Shown: positions 52,501 through 64,000 of the stretch, piece by piece | How the letters are laid out: every line of letters begins with the position of its first letter | Position numbering within the stretch: position 1 is the stretch's first letter | Source: Agelaius tricolor | Taxonomy: Eukaryota > Chordata > Aves > Passeriformes > Icteridae | NCBI GenBank assembly: GCA_023055355.1 | Contig: JALJCS010000004.1 | Location: forward strand, 13,360,001 to 13,424,000 | Direction: 5' to 3' | DNA length: 64,000 bases | Notes under the pieces: generated by a model | Told to the model about the DNA's origin: nothing | What the model saw: the letters and a program-made list of their open reading frames with translations, nothing else | Databases searched by the model: none | Position numbers and translations under genes: made by a program

Positions 52501-55500
52501 TTAGTGCTGCTTGGAAAGTAGTGACACTCTTTCGACTCCAGATCTTTCCCAATGGCCCAGAATCATTTTTCCTAAACCTTTTCTCTTCAGTCAGGTTTTG
52601 CATTCCCCTTTTCTTGTTATTTTCTGAGTTTTGTCAATTTGTGCTTCTGAGCCTTCAGCTCAGCCTATTAGAAAAGACAGTCAGTGGAGCAAGTAATTTA
52701 GCTGGTGGAAATCAGTCTGCCTTCTGATTTGTACCTCCTGCAGACCAAAATACCTTATCCATTATGCCATATTGCTAATATGAATTTTTATGTATTAAAT
52801 AAAGAAATTTTATACATTTCAGAACTGACAAAGAATTACATGGGGATTAGCTGCATAGTTAAATCACTACAATGATTCAAAAATGCTTTTAAAACCCCAC
52901 AGGAAGATTCATGGAACTCTTTTAAGCTATATCAAACTAAACTATTTGTCTCCCCATAGCTCATTTCATCCAGAGGTAAGCTATGGAAAAACACTTGTTT
53001 TTCAACCTAGTGGGTGGAAGTCCCTGAAACCCCAGTATGGAAATAACCTGTATATGATGGAGCAAAAGCACACACTTTTATAAGCCCACATGTTTATGAA
53101 TACGTACTTGCAGAGCACAACTGAAGAAACTATCTATAGCAAGGGCCAAAGAGGTCAAAAGTGGGTGGGGGAAAAAAGGCTTCACCTCTCACTTGTGTAA
53201 CTTAGTGGAGAAAAAAAAGTCAGCACCATCTTTAGGCAGCAGGACGCTTTCCCAGAGCAGAAAGCAGAGATTGACACTCAGCAGGGCACATGGAAATGTA
53301 CAAACTATGACAGGCTACCCTCTTTTCACAGTATTGTGCTGCTCTTATAAATAATGATCATTGTACAGCAACCCAGATGATTAGCTCAACATGCAGACAG
53401 TTGCCTGGCTTAAGTCAAACATGTTTCTACCCACTGTCCCCTCACCTGGGAAGGACCTTCACTTTATCAGACCCTATCTGCAATTGACATAAACTGAAGT
53501 CAATATTTTTGTTCAGCCAGTTCTCACCATTGTGTATTCATTGTCTAGGCTTTGCTGTGAGAAAAAACAGCCCAGCTCACTGAGGTGCAGGGAAGAGGAT
53601 TATGTCAGGAAAGCAGGAGCTTTTCAAAACGTTCAAGGGAGGAAGACTGAAAAACAGGAAAGCATATTTTGAAAAATGCCCTTTGCAAAATATCCCTTAA
53701 CTTTTGGCCAAGAGTAACAGATAGTAACACTTGCAGCAAAGCCAGACCTGCAGTGCAGAGTATAATAAGGAGAAAAATTAAATATTGATCGTATCTTGTG
53801 TTAAAGAGAGAAACAAAGACAGAGAAAAAAGAAATCAAGTGAAGAGGAAACATTTTCTACATGGCTAAAATCTTCCTGCATCTGCAATGTGATGCTCAAA
53901 ATCAGTTTCTCAGACAGAGAAGAGATGCAGGTCAGATTGTCTGTCAGCCTTACCTGGTTCAGGGCCAGGGCCACAAGAGCTCTGCTGGACTGGATTAGAC
54001 CAGGAACTCCTTCTTTCAACTCCAGACACGTTTGCTATCCTATTGTGAGAGTATGGAGACCTTGAACAAATCATGTCACCAGCTTGCAAGCAACACCCTC
54101 TTTCTGACCTCCAAAACAGTGTGCAGTGCATGGTGAGGTTACTCTCTCACTCTCTGCCTACAGTGGATGGACCACCTCAGCAGGTGCAGTGCTGCCTGCT
54201 CCTGTGAACAAAGACAGTCTGCCAGACATCTTCAGTGGGACCACAATTAGGGTCAAGGCAGGAAAAAAAAATCTAGTGAATTCTGTGTGCTTCCCAGAGA
54301 CAGAAACATTTTTGAAAACTCCCCTTGCTCCCAGAGGGATACTGATGAGCAGAGGAGAGTGCTGAACCCATAGCAAAGTAACAAAGCTTTTCAGCTCTCA
54401 GCTTTTTACCTCAAAAAGTAAGGGGAGAACATACATTCTCACGTTGAGAGAGTATTCTGCATGTCACAAGGCCCCTGGTGCCTGGCTTATCTCCACACTG
54501 AGATGTGTTTCCCTGGGCGCTGGGAAGAGACAGGGCCCTGGGCTCTGTGCCCAGCTGGTGTAAAGTGACACAGCTTCTCCAGCAGAGCTGTCATGTCCAG
54601 TCCACAGCCAGCACCACCATCACAGGCCTGGCACTGGGTTCAAGCAGAGTTTAACCCATGCCTTCTCCAGAGCTGCTCAGCCAGACTGCAGGGGATGGCC
54701 ACTGATTTATAGTAGCTGAGGGCATGTCCTACTCCTTAAGGAACGTCCTTGAAGTGCAAAGAGCCTTGTCAGACAGTTTACTCCCTCTGCCAATCTGTAC
54801 CTCATATGGGGATATAAACACATATTTGTATATGGATAAACAGACAGACAGACAGGAAATTTTCAAAAATAATACATCTCACTCACATTCAAGCTTATGA
54901 AAGCTGACCAGGAGCTGAACTCAAACTGATGTGGTCTCAAATTCCATGTGAAGACCATGGGATCATACCAAAGTTTTGTGTTATCAATCCGACTAAAATT
55001 ATTGAAGTTTGGACTCAGCATGAATTTCTAGGGTTTCTCAGTGAATGTCACTGTTGATTAAGCAGAACTGAAAGAGACATTCAAGCAGTAAATCTTGACA
55101 CTGTGTAAGAATGTAAAATACCGTGTAACATTATTATACTGTCTTCTTAGCAAGAGGAAGCAGTTCTTTCTCAGGAATCCAACCTCACTGTTTTCAGCTA
55201 TTTCCAATAAATAGACAATGTCCACAAAACCTTGTGGGAGTGGGTCTTAAATGTAGCAAACTGAAAGGGCTAAATTAGGGTAGATTTGCAACCTTTAAGT
55301 CACCTGAGATAAATGCTTCTGAACCTTGCTATATTTACTTCTTCCTCTTTCATCATATCTATAGGCCAGAGTTTTCCAAACTGTAAGCACTTCAGACAGC
55401 TTGCAGGGGCAAGCCAGATTGAGAAGAAGGAGACACATAACTTTATCATGCTCTTGTTTCAGGCACAGAGTCACAGAAAGACCTCCAGAGAACAGGATTA

Positions 55501-55618
55501 GAAAACAAACCGGTACACAGTAATAGCGTAACTATCCGCTACATAACAGAAGAGACAGTCCAGTGAGATACTGTGATGCTTAAAGTCTCAGTTCCAGTTA
55601 CCCCAGAGCATCCTCCTG

Positions 55619-55621
<3 letters not shown>

Positions 55622-55672
<51 letters not shown>
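55622..55672. repeat. (CTG)17 trinucleotide repeat
   Basis: Seventeen uninterrupted CTG units on the plus strand, preceded by CCTGCTA and followed by AACATTG. No supported exon crosses it. Confidence 0.98.
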
Positions 55673-58600
55673 AACATTGTGCTGGCACGATATCTCAGCT
55701 ATGCTCTCAGAAATGCACACTGAGAGCCATACCTGATCAATGAGATGCAGACTTCCATTTCACAGCAGGGCTCAATGACAGCTTGCAAATGCCAGCCTCT
55801 CATGTGGATCCAGACTCCATCCCTCATCTGTGCTGCTGCTTGCATCCTCTCCAGCAGTGGCTGCTTGTGCTTGGTGTCTGTCGGGGGTGGAGCAGCTTAA
55901 GCTATAGGAAGGAGAGCTGTGCTTAGCATGCACAAAGCATACAATTGCATTTAAATCAGAGACAGGAGACTTGGCCTGTCAGATAACCCTCTGTCATCTG
56001 TCTCCAGACATGACAAATTGCATTTCTTCTTCCTCCCCCAGCCTCACAGGGTGGGGGCTAGGAAAAAAGGACAGTGTTTCTCTCCTCCCTGGTTAATGGC
56101 TGGTGATTTACATCCTCACTCCTTGGTCACAGCAATTTCACTTCCCTTCTTGAAAGGTCACCTCTGTACAAGCTGGAAACCATTTCCTACCTGTGATTTC
56201 TCTAGGCCAGACCTTCCAAGCCTTTTCACAAAGTTTGGCTCCATCCTATAGTTCCCTTTTCTGGAACTCATAGATTTTACCGTCTAAACAGCTTCAGCAA
56301 TCTACTGGCATGCGCTGTTCATTGTATCCCTTGTGGGACTTCTGACCTCTCAGCTGACAGCAGGATTTTAGTTGCTGTACTGAAGTGTCCTTTGTGACAG
56401 TGTTTCTTACCTGTTTCACTGCTAACCAGCCAACAGGCCTGACCTATGGATATACCATCAACAGACTAACTGGTGGTTACATTCTCAGTGCTGTGAAAAC
56501 TCCCTTGTCTGGGGTTGTCATTGGCAACAGGCCTTTCCACACAGAGAATTTACTTTCCAGCACTTACCAGAGCTACCTGTACCACATGGCAGTCTTCTTC
56601 ATTGCAAATAAATTACTTAATTTGAGTCTTTTCCTGAGTAGAAAGAAAGCTTTTTACAAAGTCTATTTTGATTTCTGGCCACTGTAATAATGGCCAGCTG
56701 TTGCTGTTGCAGCCTGTCTTTGGAGCCGTCCCACAAGTAAAATGCTTCAGGAGTTTTTTAAGGTGCTTTTGATGTTCTTTCTACTCTTAAAAAAAAGGAA
56801 AGAAAAAAAGTTTTTTAAAAATTTAATGTCAATTCCCAAAAGGGTTGTTTCACTTTTACTGTATTATCTCTGCAGTAACATTGCTAACCTGACAGTTAAC
56901 ATTCTGCCCTAACATTCCTCAAAGAGGTGCAGAATTTGGTCTTTGGTAACTTAAAAATCTTTTGTGATTAAGGAGTACAATGTCTTCTGAATTTTCTTCC
57001 CTAGAGGAAAAGACAGATGTCCAATGGTGTTCTTTACCTAATGTTCCTCATACCAGATATCCAAAGTCTAAAGCTTTCGGACATGGACAATTTTTTTAAA
57101 GCCACCACTGGGTACAGAGAAATGTATCACAGCTCAAAAACATGATGCAGTGAATGACAGCTCCAATTACATTAGGTCATGTGAGACATGGAGAGAGAGA
57201 GAGGAAGATCTCCAGGTCAACTTTCACAGCTTCTGATTAACAGTCAGCTCCTGAGGATGTGATTTTTTCTTTTTTTTTTTTTTTTTTGTCTTTTAGAAGA
57301 CTAGGAGTAGATATCCTCCACCATTGCTCTAGACTAGTGAGTACGAAACACGAAGCAGCAATGCAGCTTCCTAATTAAGACACATTTTGCCTGTTCAGAA
57401 ATGCATGCCAAACACTATGAGAAATAAGTCTTCAAATTGAATACAGTTTTCTATTGATGGAAGATTTGTATCACACCCTGAACCCTGAATGTCGTGCAGA
57501 TCCTAAAAAAGTCTCACAAGGATATTGATACTGTAGTGAGCTATACATGTGAGATGATAAAAGATTAGGAAAATGTGAAGAAAGAATACTTTTAAGTACT
57601 TAACATCATTTGTCATCTATTTAAAGATGATATATTCATTCTTCTACATGTAGACAAAGTCATACCATAAAAACTTATTTCTGTATGATAAATTTCTATA
57701 TAGCAGTGATGTATAGTGCATTTCAAAATATTTGAATTAGTAACAGCATAAATACTGTCATTACTGGTGCTGAGCATGAAAACAGAGGTAAATTGTGTAT
57801 AATTTTATCATCTGTAGTTGTTGCAGCTAATGACCATGATGAGTTGTGAGAGCGGAGGGATATGCCATGCTTTAATACTTAAACCCATCTCACCACAAGT
57901 GGTTAAGATGAACTTTGTGCCAGGCAGACTATCCAAGAATGTCACAGTGCAAAGCCCTACACTCTTCTTCACATCTTACAGCAGTGACAGCTGATGCCAT
58001 GAAAATCCAAGGCAAGCTGGACTGTCTGTTGACAGCAAGCTTGGAGATTTTTGCTTTCCAGATCCCTGACAGTGAGCCACAGCAGTCTTGCATTACTGCT
58101 CCTCAGTGCTGAGCACAAAGTGCCGAGGAAGCAGACATCTGCCACACCTGTAACTGCATTTCTGGAGCCACTGTGTGTGCAAATGGCAGAAGAAAACAAT
58201 TTTCCCCATCCTGTAAGTGCACTATGTCACCTTCAGTCTCCCCACAGCATGAATTATCATACACAAAGGTAAGCTGTGGGTATGATGGGCATGTCTTGCT
58301 GTCCACAGGCATGACAGGAAAAGGTAACAAGAGTCCCTTTGGGTTTCTCCTTCTGTCTGCATGGAGAACATGCGTGGGCAGCTTACCCAAGTAGCCCTCT
58401 GGGGAGACCAACCTTTTCCCTTCTGTCATTCAAACCATTCACTAGATTCCCTTCTGAAAACAAGGGACAAAGTTTAAGGAATTGCAGTGTGGGATCTTAA
58501 TACCTGCCCCTCACCATTTTACCTTGTTTGAAATTATATGTTGAGCTCAGCTTGAAGATGTGATTGTTAAACATTTGTTTCTATAAATATCAGGCTTCCA

Positions 58601-61600
58601 ATTTTTTTTCCAGCTGTGCATATAAAAAGATACCCACTCATAATGGACTATTTCTAGTATAAGCAAATTGGTTTACTATATTTACAGATAGTTCATAGAC
58701 ATGTTGTACCCACAGTCAAAGTGAATTGTTTTAGCATGCATCACTCAGAAATAATACCAAAGATTCATTTAGAAAAACTCATGAATATGTGAAATAATTA
58801 TGATGAGTCCTCTAAAGTTGAAGTATATATGGGGAAGAGATGATAAATAATTCTTGCATATTCTCCTGCCATCATGCATTACATCATCTAAATGTTTTTT
58901 TGGTCTTCCCCTTGGGATAAGCCAGTTATTATGATGTGATAAAGTGCTGGTCTATCCCTTACTTACATAGGAATTTCACAAACTGAAGAGACCTAGAAGG
59001 AATAGTTTCCAGTGAGTACAATGTAATGTCCAGAGCTGACCCACTTCAAGGAAAGAGAGATACTCCTGCTGTTCCCTGAAATCAGTCTGCTAACAACAGC
59101 AAAGCAAGGGCAGAAAGAGTGTATTTCCACACAAAACTAATGTGCTGACCTCAGAAAAATGCATCTTTGTTTTACTGTAGGAATTTGCAAGTACAAAGAA
59201 ATGGAAGAAAGTAAACTGCCTCATTCATTTTACTCACCTGCCTCTAAAAAAGAAGAGCTGTGAGCAAATTTGGGATCTAGTCCTTGCCCTCTGACTGGCA
59301 CAGGGAAGTGTCCATTGGGACATCACTTAAACACTGGGTCACAATGCAGGAGCACCCCTGAAGTAACAGCCATTTATGGCAACAAAGACCAGGCAGATTC
59401 ATGTACAGATACATTGTGATTCATGTAATTTCAGACAGGCACCACCCTTAAATTCTGACACCTGGTATTACGGGGGGTTCCTGGGCACCTCCCTGCTTAC
59501 ATTGGGATGCCAGCAGCAGCAAAAGAACTGATGACACATGTCCACAGAGGGGCCTGAAGCCCTTCCAGGAAGCCCCAGAGGTGCTGACACTGCAGAAATA
59601 GAAAAGGAAGAACATCTGATCACCAGTGGTGTACAACTATAGAAAAGTTGGGTCCAGCAAAATATTTTGTATTTTGCTCTCTGCATGGTGGGTTGACATC
59701 CAGTTCCCACTGCTTCACTCAGCTGTTATCTCTGATCTCTGGAAAGATTGCCTACCCCTTGAGCAAAGGTTTTATTATACCTTGGAAAGGCACTGCCCTT
59801 CAAGGAGCTGGACCAGCCTCCTGGAGTCCTTTGACAATGAGACCTTGGAAAAAGGGCTGTTGATATTTCAAAGCAATAAGATTATGTTATTCACACACAG
59901 GGTGAGTTTGGGCATGGATAGTGTTGACATTCACTGTTTTGCATCCCTTAGCAAGGACCATTTCACACAACCTTAAGGCTAGAGTTTTGCTGCATTTACC
60001 CCTCTGCCCCCTCAGACAGAAACTTGCTTCCCTACTAATTAGCCCTTCAAAAACGTAGAGTGCTTCTTCCCTTCTGGGGAGAGTGGGGGCAGGACGCAAG
60101 GGACCAGGGCATGTTTGTGTCTTTCCTTTTTTAGAAGGAGAGAATGATGGTTTGTGCTGTGTCCTGAAACCATGCAGGTCTGGACAGCACACTATTTATA
60201 AGGAAGGGTGAGCAAAAGCTGTCCCCTCCTCTTCTAAATGTGAGAGAACCCACCCAAGAATGCTTCCCACGTATGTGAAGTATGCTATGTTTATTTAGCA
60301 GAAGCCTATGTTGCAGGCCCTGGGCAGTGAATGCAGGCCCTGCCACCAGCTGCGAGGGTCTGTGGGCCTCTGGCTCTATCTTTCTCTTTTAAATTTCTCA
60401 GTTAGGACGAGACCTTGCTAAAGGTGTTTTGCTCCAGTTTTGTCTTAATCAAAGCTGTTTAGTTTTTTCAGATCAGGTAAAGAACTAACTGCCCAAAAGT
60501 TCCCCAGCAACAAAGCATGAGAACATCTGCTTTCTGCAAGAGGTATCTTATTAACAGCAGGAGCACCACTTTGGCTGCCATCCTCACACTTTAAAGCATT
60601 TTACAAAATCAAGAATTTTAATGGACTAGCAACTGTTCTTTGCATTTCCTGGAAAGGCTTTGACTAGAATTGGCAATTCAGTGCACTTAGCTGAACTAGT
60701 TGGAATAATGTAACTTAAGTCATGGGTGTACTGAGAGGCTGTAAACACACACAAAACAAGGCAAAGCACCAAGCTCCCTCCTGAACTCCCTGCCACTGAA
60801 GATCATCCAGTCAGCAGGGAGAACCTGTGCTTAGCAGATGATGTTCATTACATCTCTCAACAGCTTGCAGTATAAATATATAATGGGCACAACAGGGACC
60901 AAAGATTTGGAGAGGCATTTGAAATAACTAAAATCATTTAACAAAACTGTATCTTTTCAGGAGCCAAAAACATAAGTCCTATGTGTCACTCAACCAGAAT
61001 GCCAAGTCCTATAATTCCTTGCACCGCTCACCAACTTTTCTTATGCCTATCTGAATGCAGAAGTAGTATAAATTGCAATACATCTTTCAGTTTAAAAGAG
61101 TCTCTTGTAGAAATATGTAAGCTTTGTTTTTACTTTCAAGTACCAACACGTAGTTAGAACCATATGTTATTTGCTTAATAGGTATGGGTTTTGCTGCATG
61201 TACACTGACAGGAGAGCTCTTGTTTATGTAGGAGCTGTTCCATGGCAAATACCTCCCAGTCAGGTACAATCTGCTCTAGCAAGTTCCAGGATTTTTTTTT
61301 TAAATAATTTTCCTGATGAAGAAGCCAAGTTGCGACAATTATTTAGATTCTCTTCAGCTTTTACTTTGACTTTAAATCAGAGTCTTCCTTCTCAAGAAAA
61401 GCCATTTCTGACTCAGGCTTACTTACCATTCTCTTGCTCTCTGCAGGTCTGACCTACCTACTCTTAAAATGCACAATCACTTCTTTGAAGCAAACCACTT
61501 ACATCGCCATGAAAACCTATTATTGCTGTGAAAATAGAGATGTGCCTGTTGTGCCTGTTGATTGAAATGGCAACATTTCATTTTCATAATTTATTAACAT

Positions 61601-62088
61601 CTAGTATTTAGCTTACATTAGAGGTTTCCCTTTCAGTGAAAAGAATTGTACTGTTGATCAGATTCAGAATTTCTGTTCGAAAATTAAAATATATCGTCTT
61701 TAATATGTGTGAGTGTTAACAAAGTGAACACAGATAGTTGCACAGGAGCCTTGCTCATCCCGACCTTGGAGTACTCTTCCAGCCTTAGGAAGCCCTTGGT
61801 CTCCTTATGTGCTAGTTCTCTTGAAAACTGTGTTTTGTCTGCAGTTCAGAAGCACAGTCTGAATTTCAACACTTACCAGAGCTGCTGAGAGCTTGCTATG
61901 ACTGAATGTTAGGAAACCACAGAAGGGGAGTCCTTCACCTCCTCCTTATGCCTGCCTTGCACTCAAGCACAAAGTAGATTTTCCTTGAATTAAATCACTG
62001 ATGGTTCTCCTGAAGACTTTTGCTGTTTTCTTTCTTGGATATAACACACAAGCAATCTGGCTGAAAGGCTGATATAACTTCAACATGA

Positions 62089-62210
62089 TCATAAAATCAT
62101 AAAATCATGGAATTGTTTAGGCTGGAGAAGACCTTTCAGATCATCAAGTTCAACTATTAACCTGACACTGCCAAGTTCACCACTATACCATATCCCTAAG
62201 TCCCATGATC
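62089..62210 (-). mobile_element. Short CR1 LINE fragment
   Basis: Reverse-complement CR1 3' terminus: repeated ATCATAAAATCATGG, then TTTAGGCTGGAGAAGACC, TTTCAGATCATCAAGTTCAA and CACTGCCAAGTTCACCACTA. The tandem ATCATAAA at its edge is the expected CR1 3' terminal microsatellite. Diverged and about 120 bases. Confidence 0.85.
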
Positions 62211-64000
62211 CTATATTAAACTCTAGAAGAAAATCACAGAGATGTTGGCAGTGACACATTTAATTTTTTAAACATCCTTACTCATGTTGTTTTCCTTGAT
62301 TCCCAGCTGCTCACTCTCATTGCAGTCCCCAGTTACTGCTGTGTCTTTGGAGACAAGCTGGTTGGATTTTCCTTTCAATATACTGATCTCTAGCTTAAGT
62401 GCACAGAATTTAAATACCAATGAAAATATATCAAAAGCATTCTATTTCCCCGTATCTTATTTTTTTCAATCCATGCTTATGATTAAATGTAGTAGTAGTT
62501 GTTATAATCTGAATTGAAAAAAACCCCAAAATTTGCTAATTTTTAAGTGCTTGTCCACTCTTATTACACAGTGCAAATACAGCACACTTGTGTTTATGAA
62601 CTGTCACATCAGCACAAGGGCTAAATACAATCATTGTCTATTTATAGTAGAAACTGTGTATCTTTCCTTGCACAGAAAAGCAGAATTTGAAATGTGTGTA
62701 TGTGTCTCTGTACAGACAGAAAAGTAAAAAAAAAAAAAAATTGAAGAAATGTGCTGCTATTGCCAAATAAGCAAAAAATATTTTCTCCCGAGAAATGGTT
62801 TGGCTGAAACCCTAGAAATTTGGACAAATCTGATGTAAAAATGAAAAACTACTTCCCCTTCCTACACCTCAAAACTTGCTTAGGACTGGCATTGTGTGTG
62901 TATAAAAATGCATGTACAGTGATTCCATTTCCCATTTTAAACATTAGTGGCACCTCTATCAGCCATTTGAAAACTACAGTTGTATCACTGGACGTTGGAA
63001 TGTTCTCTGATTCTGAAACTTTATTGTGGCTATCACAGTCTCCAGTTTCTGTGATTCTGTAGTTTTGTTAAAGACCTCATAGAGCCGTAAAAGCCTCTAA
63101 AATAGTTAGACTGCTTCTTTGCAAATGTAAAAAGGCATAGATACAGTAGACTTAATTCTTAGTTCATTTCCATAGCAATTAAATGGGAATAATTGCACCA
63201 GAATTCCACCAGATTTGCACAGCTGTGAATGTGAGAAGGACCAGATCTTGCTTTTTAATTATTATTTCACTTATCTATTTGATTTGAGGCTTTGAAAGGG
63301 AAGTCCCAATGAAGATCAAAGGGAAAGGTGTGTGCTTGTCATAAAGCACTGCCTTCCTGTTGTGGTGTCACAGCATTCGGAGTGACATCTCCAGGACCTT
63401 CCTGATGCATCATCCTCTCCAGGAAACCTTTCAGAAGAAATGTTTGGGCAAATGAAAAATAGCACCTAAACACCTTCCTGGAAGGGACAACACAAGGAGA
63501 AAACTTGGCTTGCTTCACTACCTGTCCACAAACACATCCCCTACACAGGAATCTCTGCTCTGTACCCAGAGGCAGGTGGAGCATGTTTGTGGTGGGGATA
63601 CATGACCCAGTGCTGACTCTTTGGGACTTGATGGATGGCCTCACTCACTCCAGCCAAAGTCCTGCCTGCACAGTGAGTTTGGATGGGCTATCAGTTGCAG
63701 CAATGTGTCTGCAGGAAAGTGGAAACAGAGAAGGAGATAGATCTGGATGAGAGCAAAATCTAGTATTTATCTTTTGCTTTCATAAAAGCAGTATTAAAGC
63801 CTTGATGTTATCAGTGTGAAGATTAGCTTTGTCATTCTATGTATTTGTCCTTCTGTGATGAGGAGGAGAGGCTGGTGCAGGGGTAGTACAGACTTGGTTT
63901 GGTTTTGGGAGTTGAATTTTAATGTTGGCCCAAGTAACTTGCTCCCACACAGACTCTTCAAGGATGGAGCTTTCTTTCAGTGAAAGGCTTGCAGGTCCCT
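62211..64000. other. Gene-poor DNA at the right edge
   Basis: No coding exon or recognised element; a poly-A tract lies at 62726-62740. Confidence 0.5.

Larger units (their letters stand above)
39886..62088. other. Gene-poor DNA apart from the listed elements
   Basis: No convincing coding exon, RNA gene or further recognised transposon. The longest non-repeat frame is at 51709-52242 (plus, 177 codons), but it opens with GTG, has no recognisable domain and ends in an AAC/AAT-rich degenerate repeat (about 52140-52215). T-rich tracts lie at 42467-42490 and 57263-57287. Confidence 0.55.

Noticed and set aside
60190..60480. Possible second LTR-like region (TTATTTAGCAGAAGCC and short duplications of GCAGGCCCTG)
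   Set aside because: No ordered TATA/polyadenylation signals, terminal motifs or target duplication could be identified.
1..64000. Search for CRISPR arrays, tRNA/rRNA genes, operons or phage-type modules
   Set aside because: Nothing of this kind was seen by eye. The window looks like vertebrate nuclear DNA, so bacterial-type systems are not expected.

Overview
The window reads as a piece of a bird nuclear genome. The main evidence is several 5'-truncated CR1 retrotransposon fragments (19025-19400, 36206-36890, 39166-39435, 39711-39885 and 62089-62210) with the typical avian CR1 3' terminal sequence. A solo-LTR-like endogenous retroviral element at about 18410-18905, a vertebrate-style CpG island and long AT-rich noncoding stretches fit this. 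There are no operons, no bacterial ribosome binding sites, no CRISPR array, and no rRNA or tRNA gene that I can see. The exact species cannot be read from the sequence.

The one well-supported gene start is on the minus strand near the left end. A strong CpG island (about 6200-7095) contains a TATA-like box, GC boxes, and an ATG in a good Kozak context at 6582. The 42-codon open exon from this ATG encodes a signal peptide with nine leucines in a row, written as an uninterrupted (CTG)9. It ends at a textbook splice donor (6457|6456, AAAG|GTAAGC, phase 0). The gene is transcribed leftward, and most of it probably lies beyond position 1. Three possible downstream exons are offered in 1-4200: 4193-4072, 2896-2795 and 1611-1552, all minus strand. 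They have reasonable splice sites and open frames; the last two are phase-compatible with each other. I could not name the protein, and these downstream exons are tentative.

The remaining 57 kb (7.1-64 kb) looks like a gene-poor upstream or intergenic region. I found no convincing coding exon there. It holds microsatellites ((TA)n at 7274, (GGGAA)n at 45766-45979, (CTG)17 at 55622-55672, poly-A and poly-T tracts), the CR1 fragments, the LTR, two small GC-rich patches (28110-28340 and 45600-45765), and several hairpins. The most striking hairpin is a perfect inverted repeat with 52-bp arms and a 3-bp spacer at 20285-20391.

Most open frames here are short and look like chance. Some long ones are produced by the CpG island, the GGGAA array or CR1 sequence. 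I see no clear sign of a novel multi-gene system; the items most worth a second look are the unidentified secreted or membrane protein gene, the perfect palindrome, and the two imperfect hairpins.
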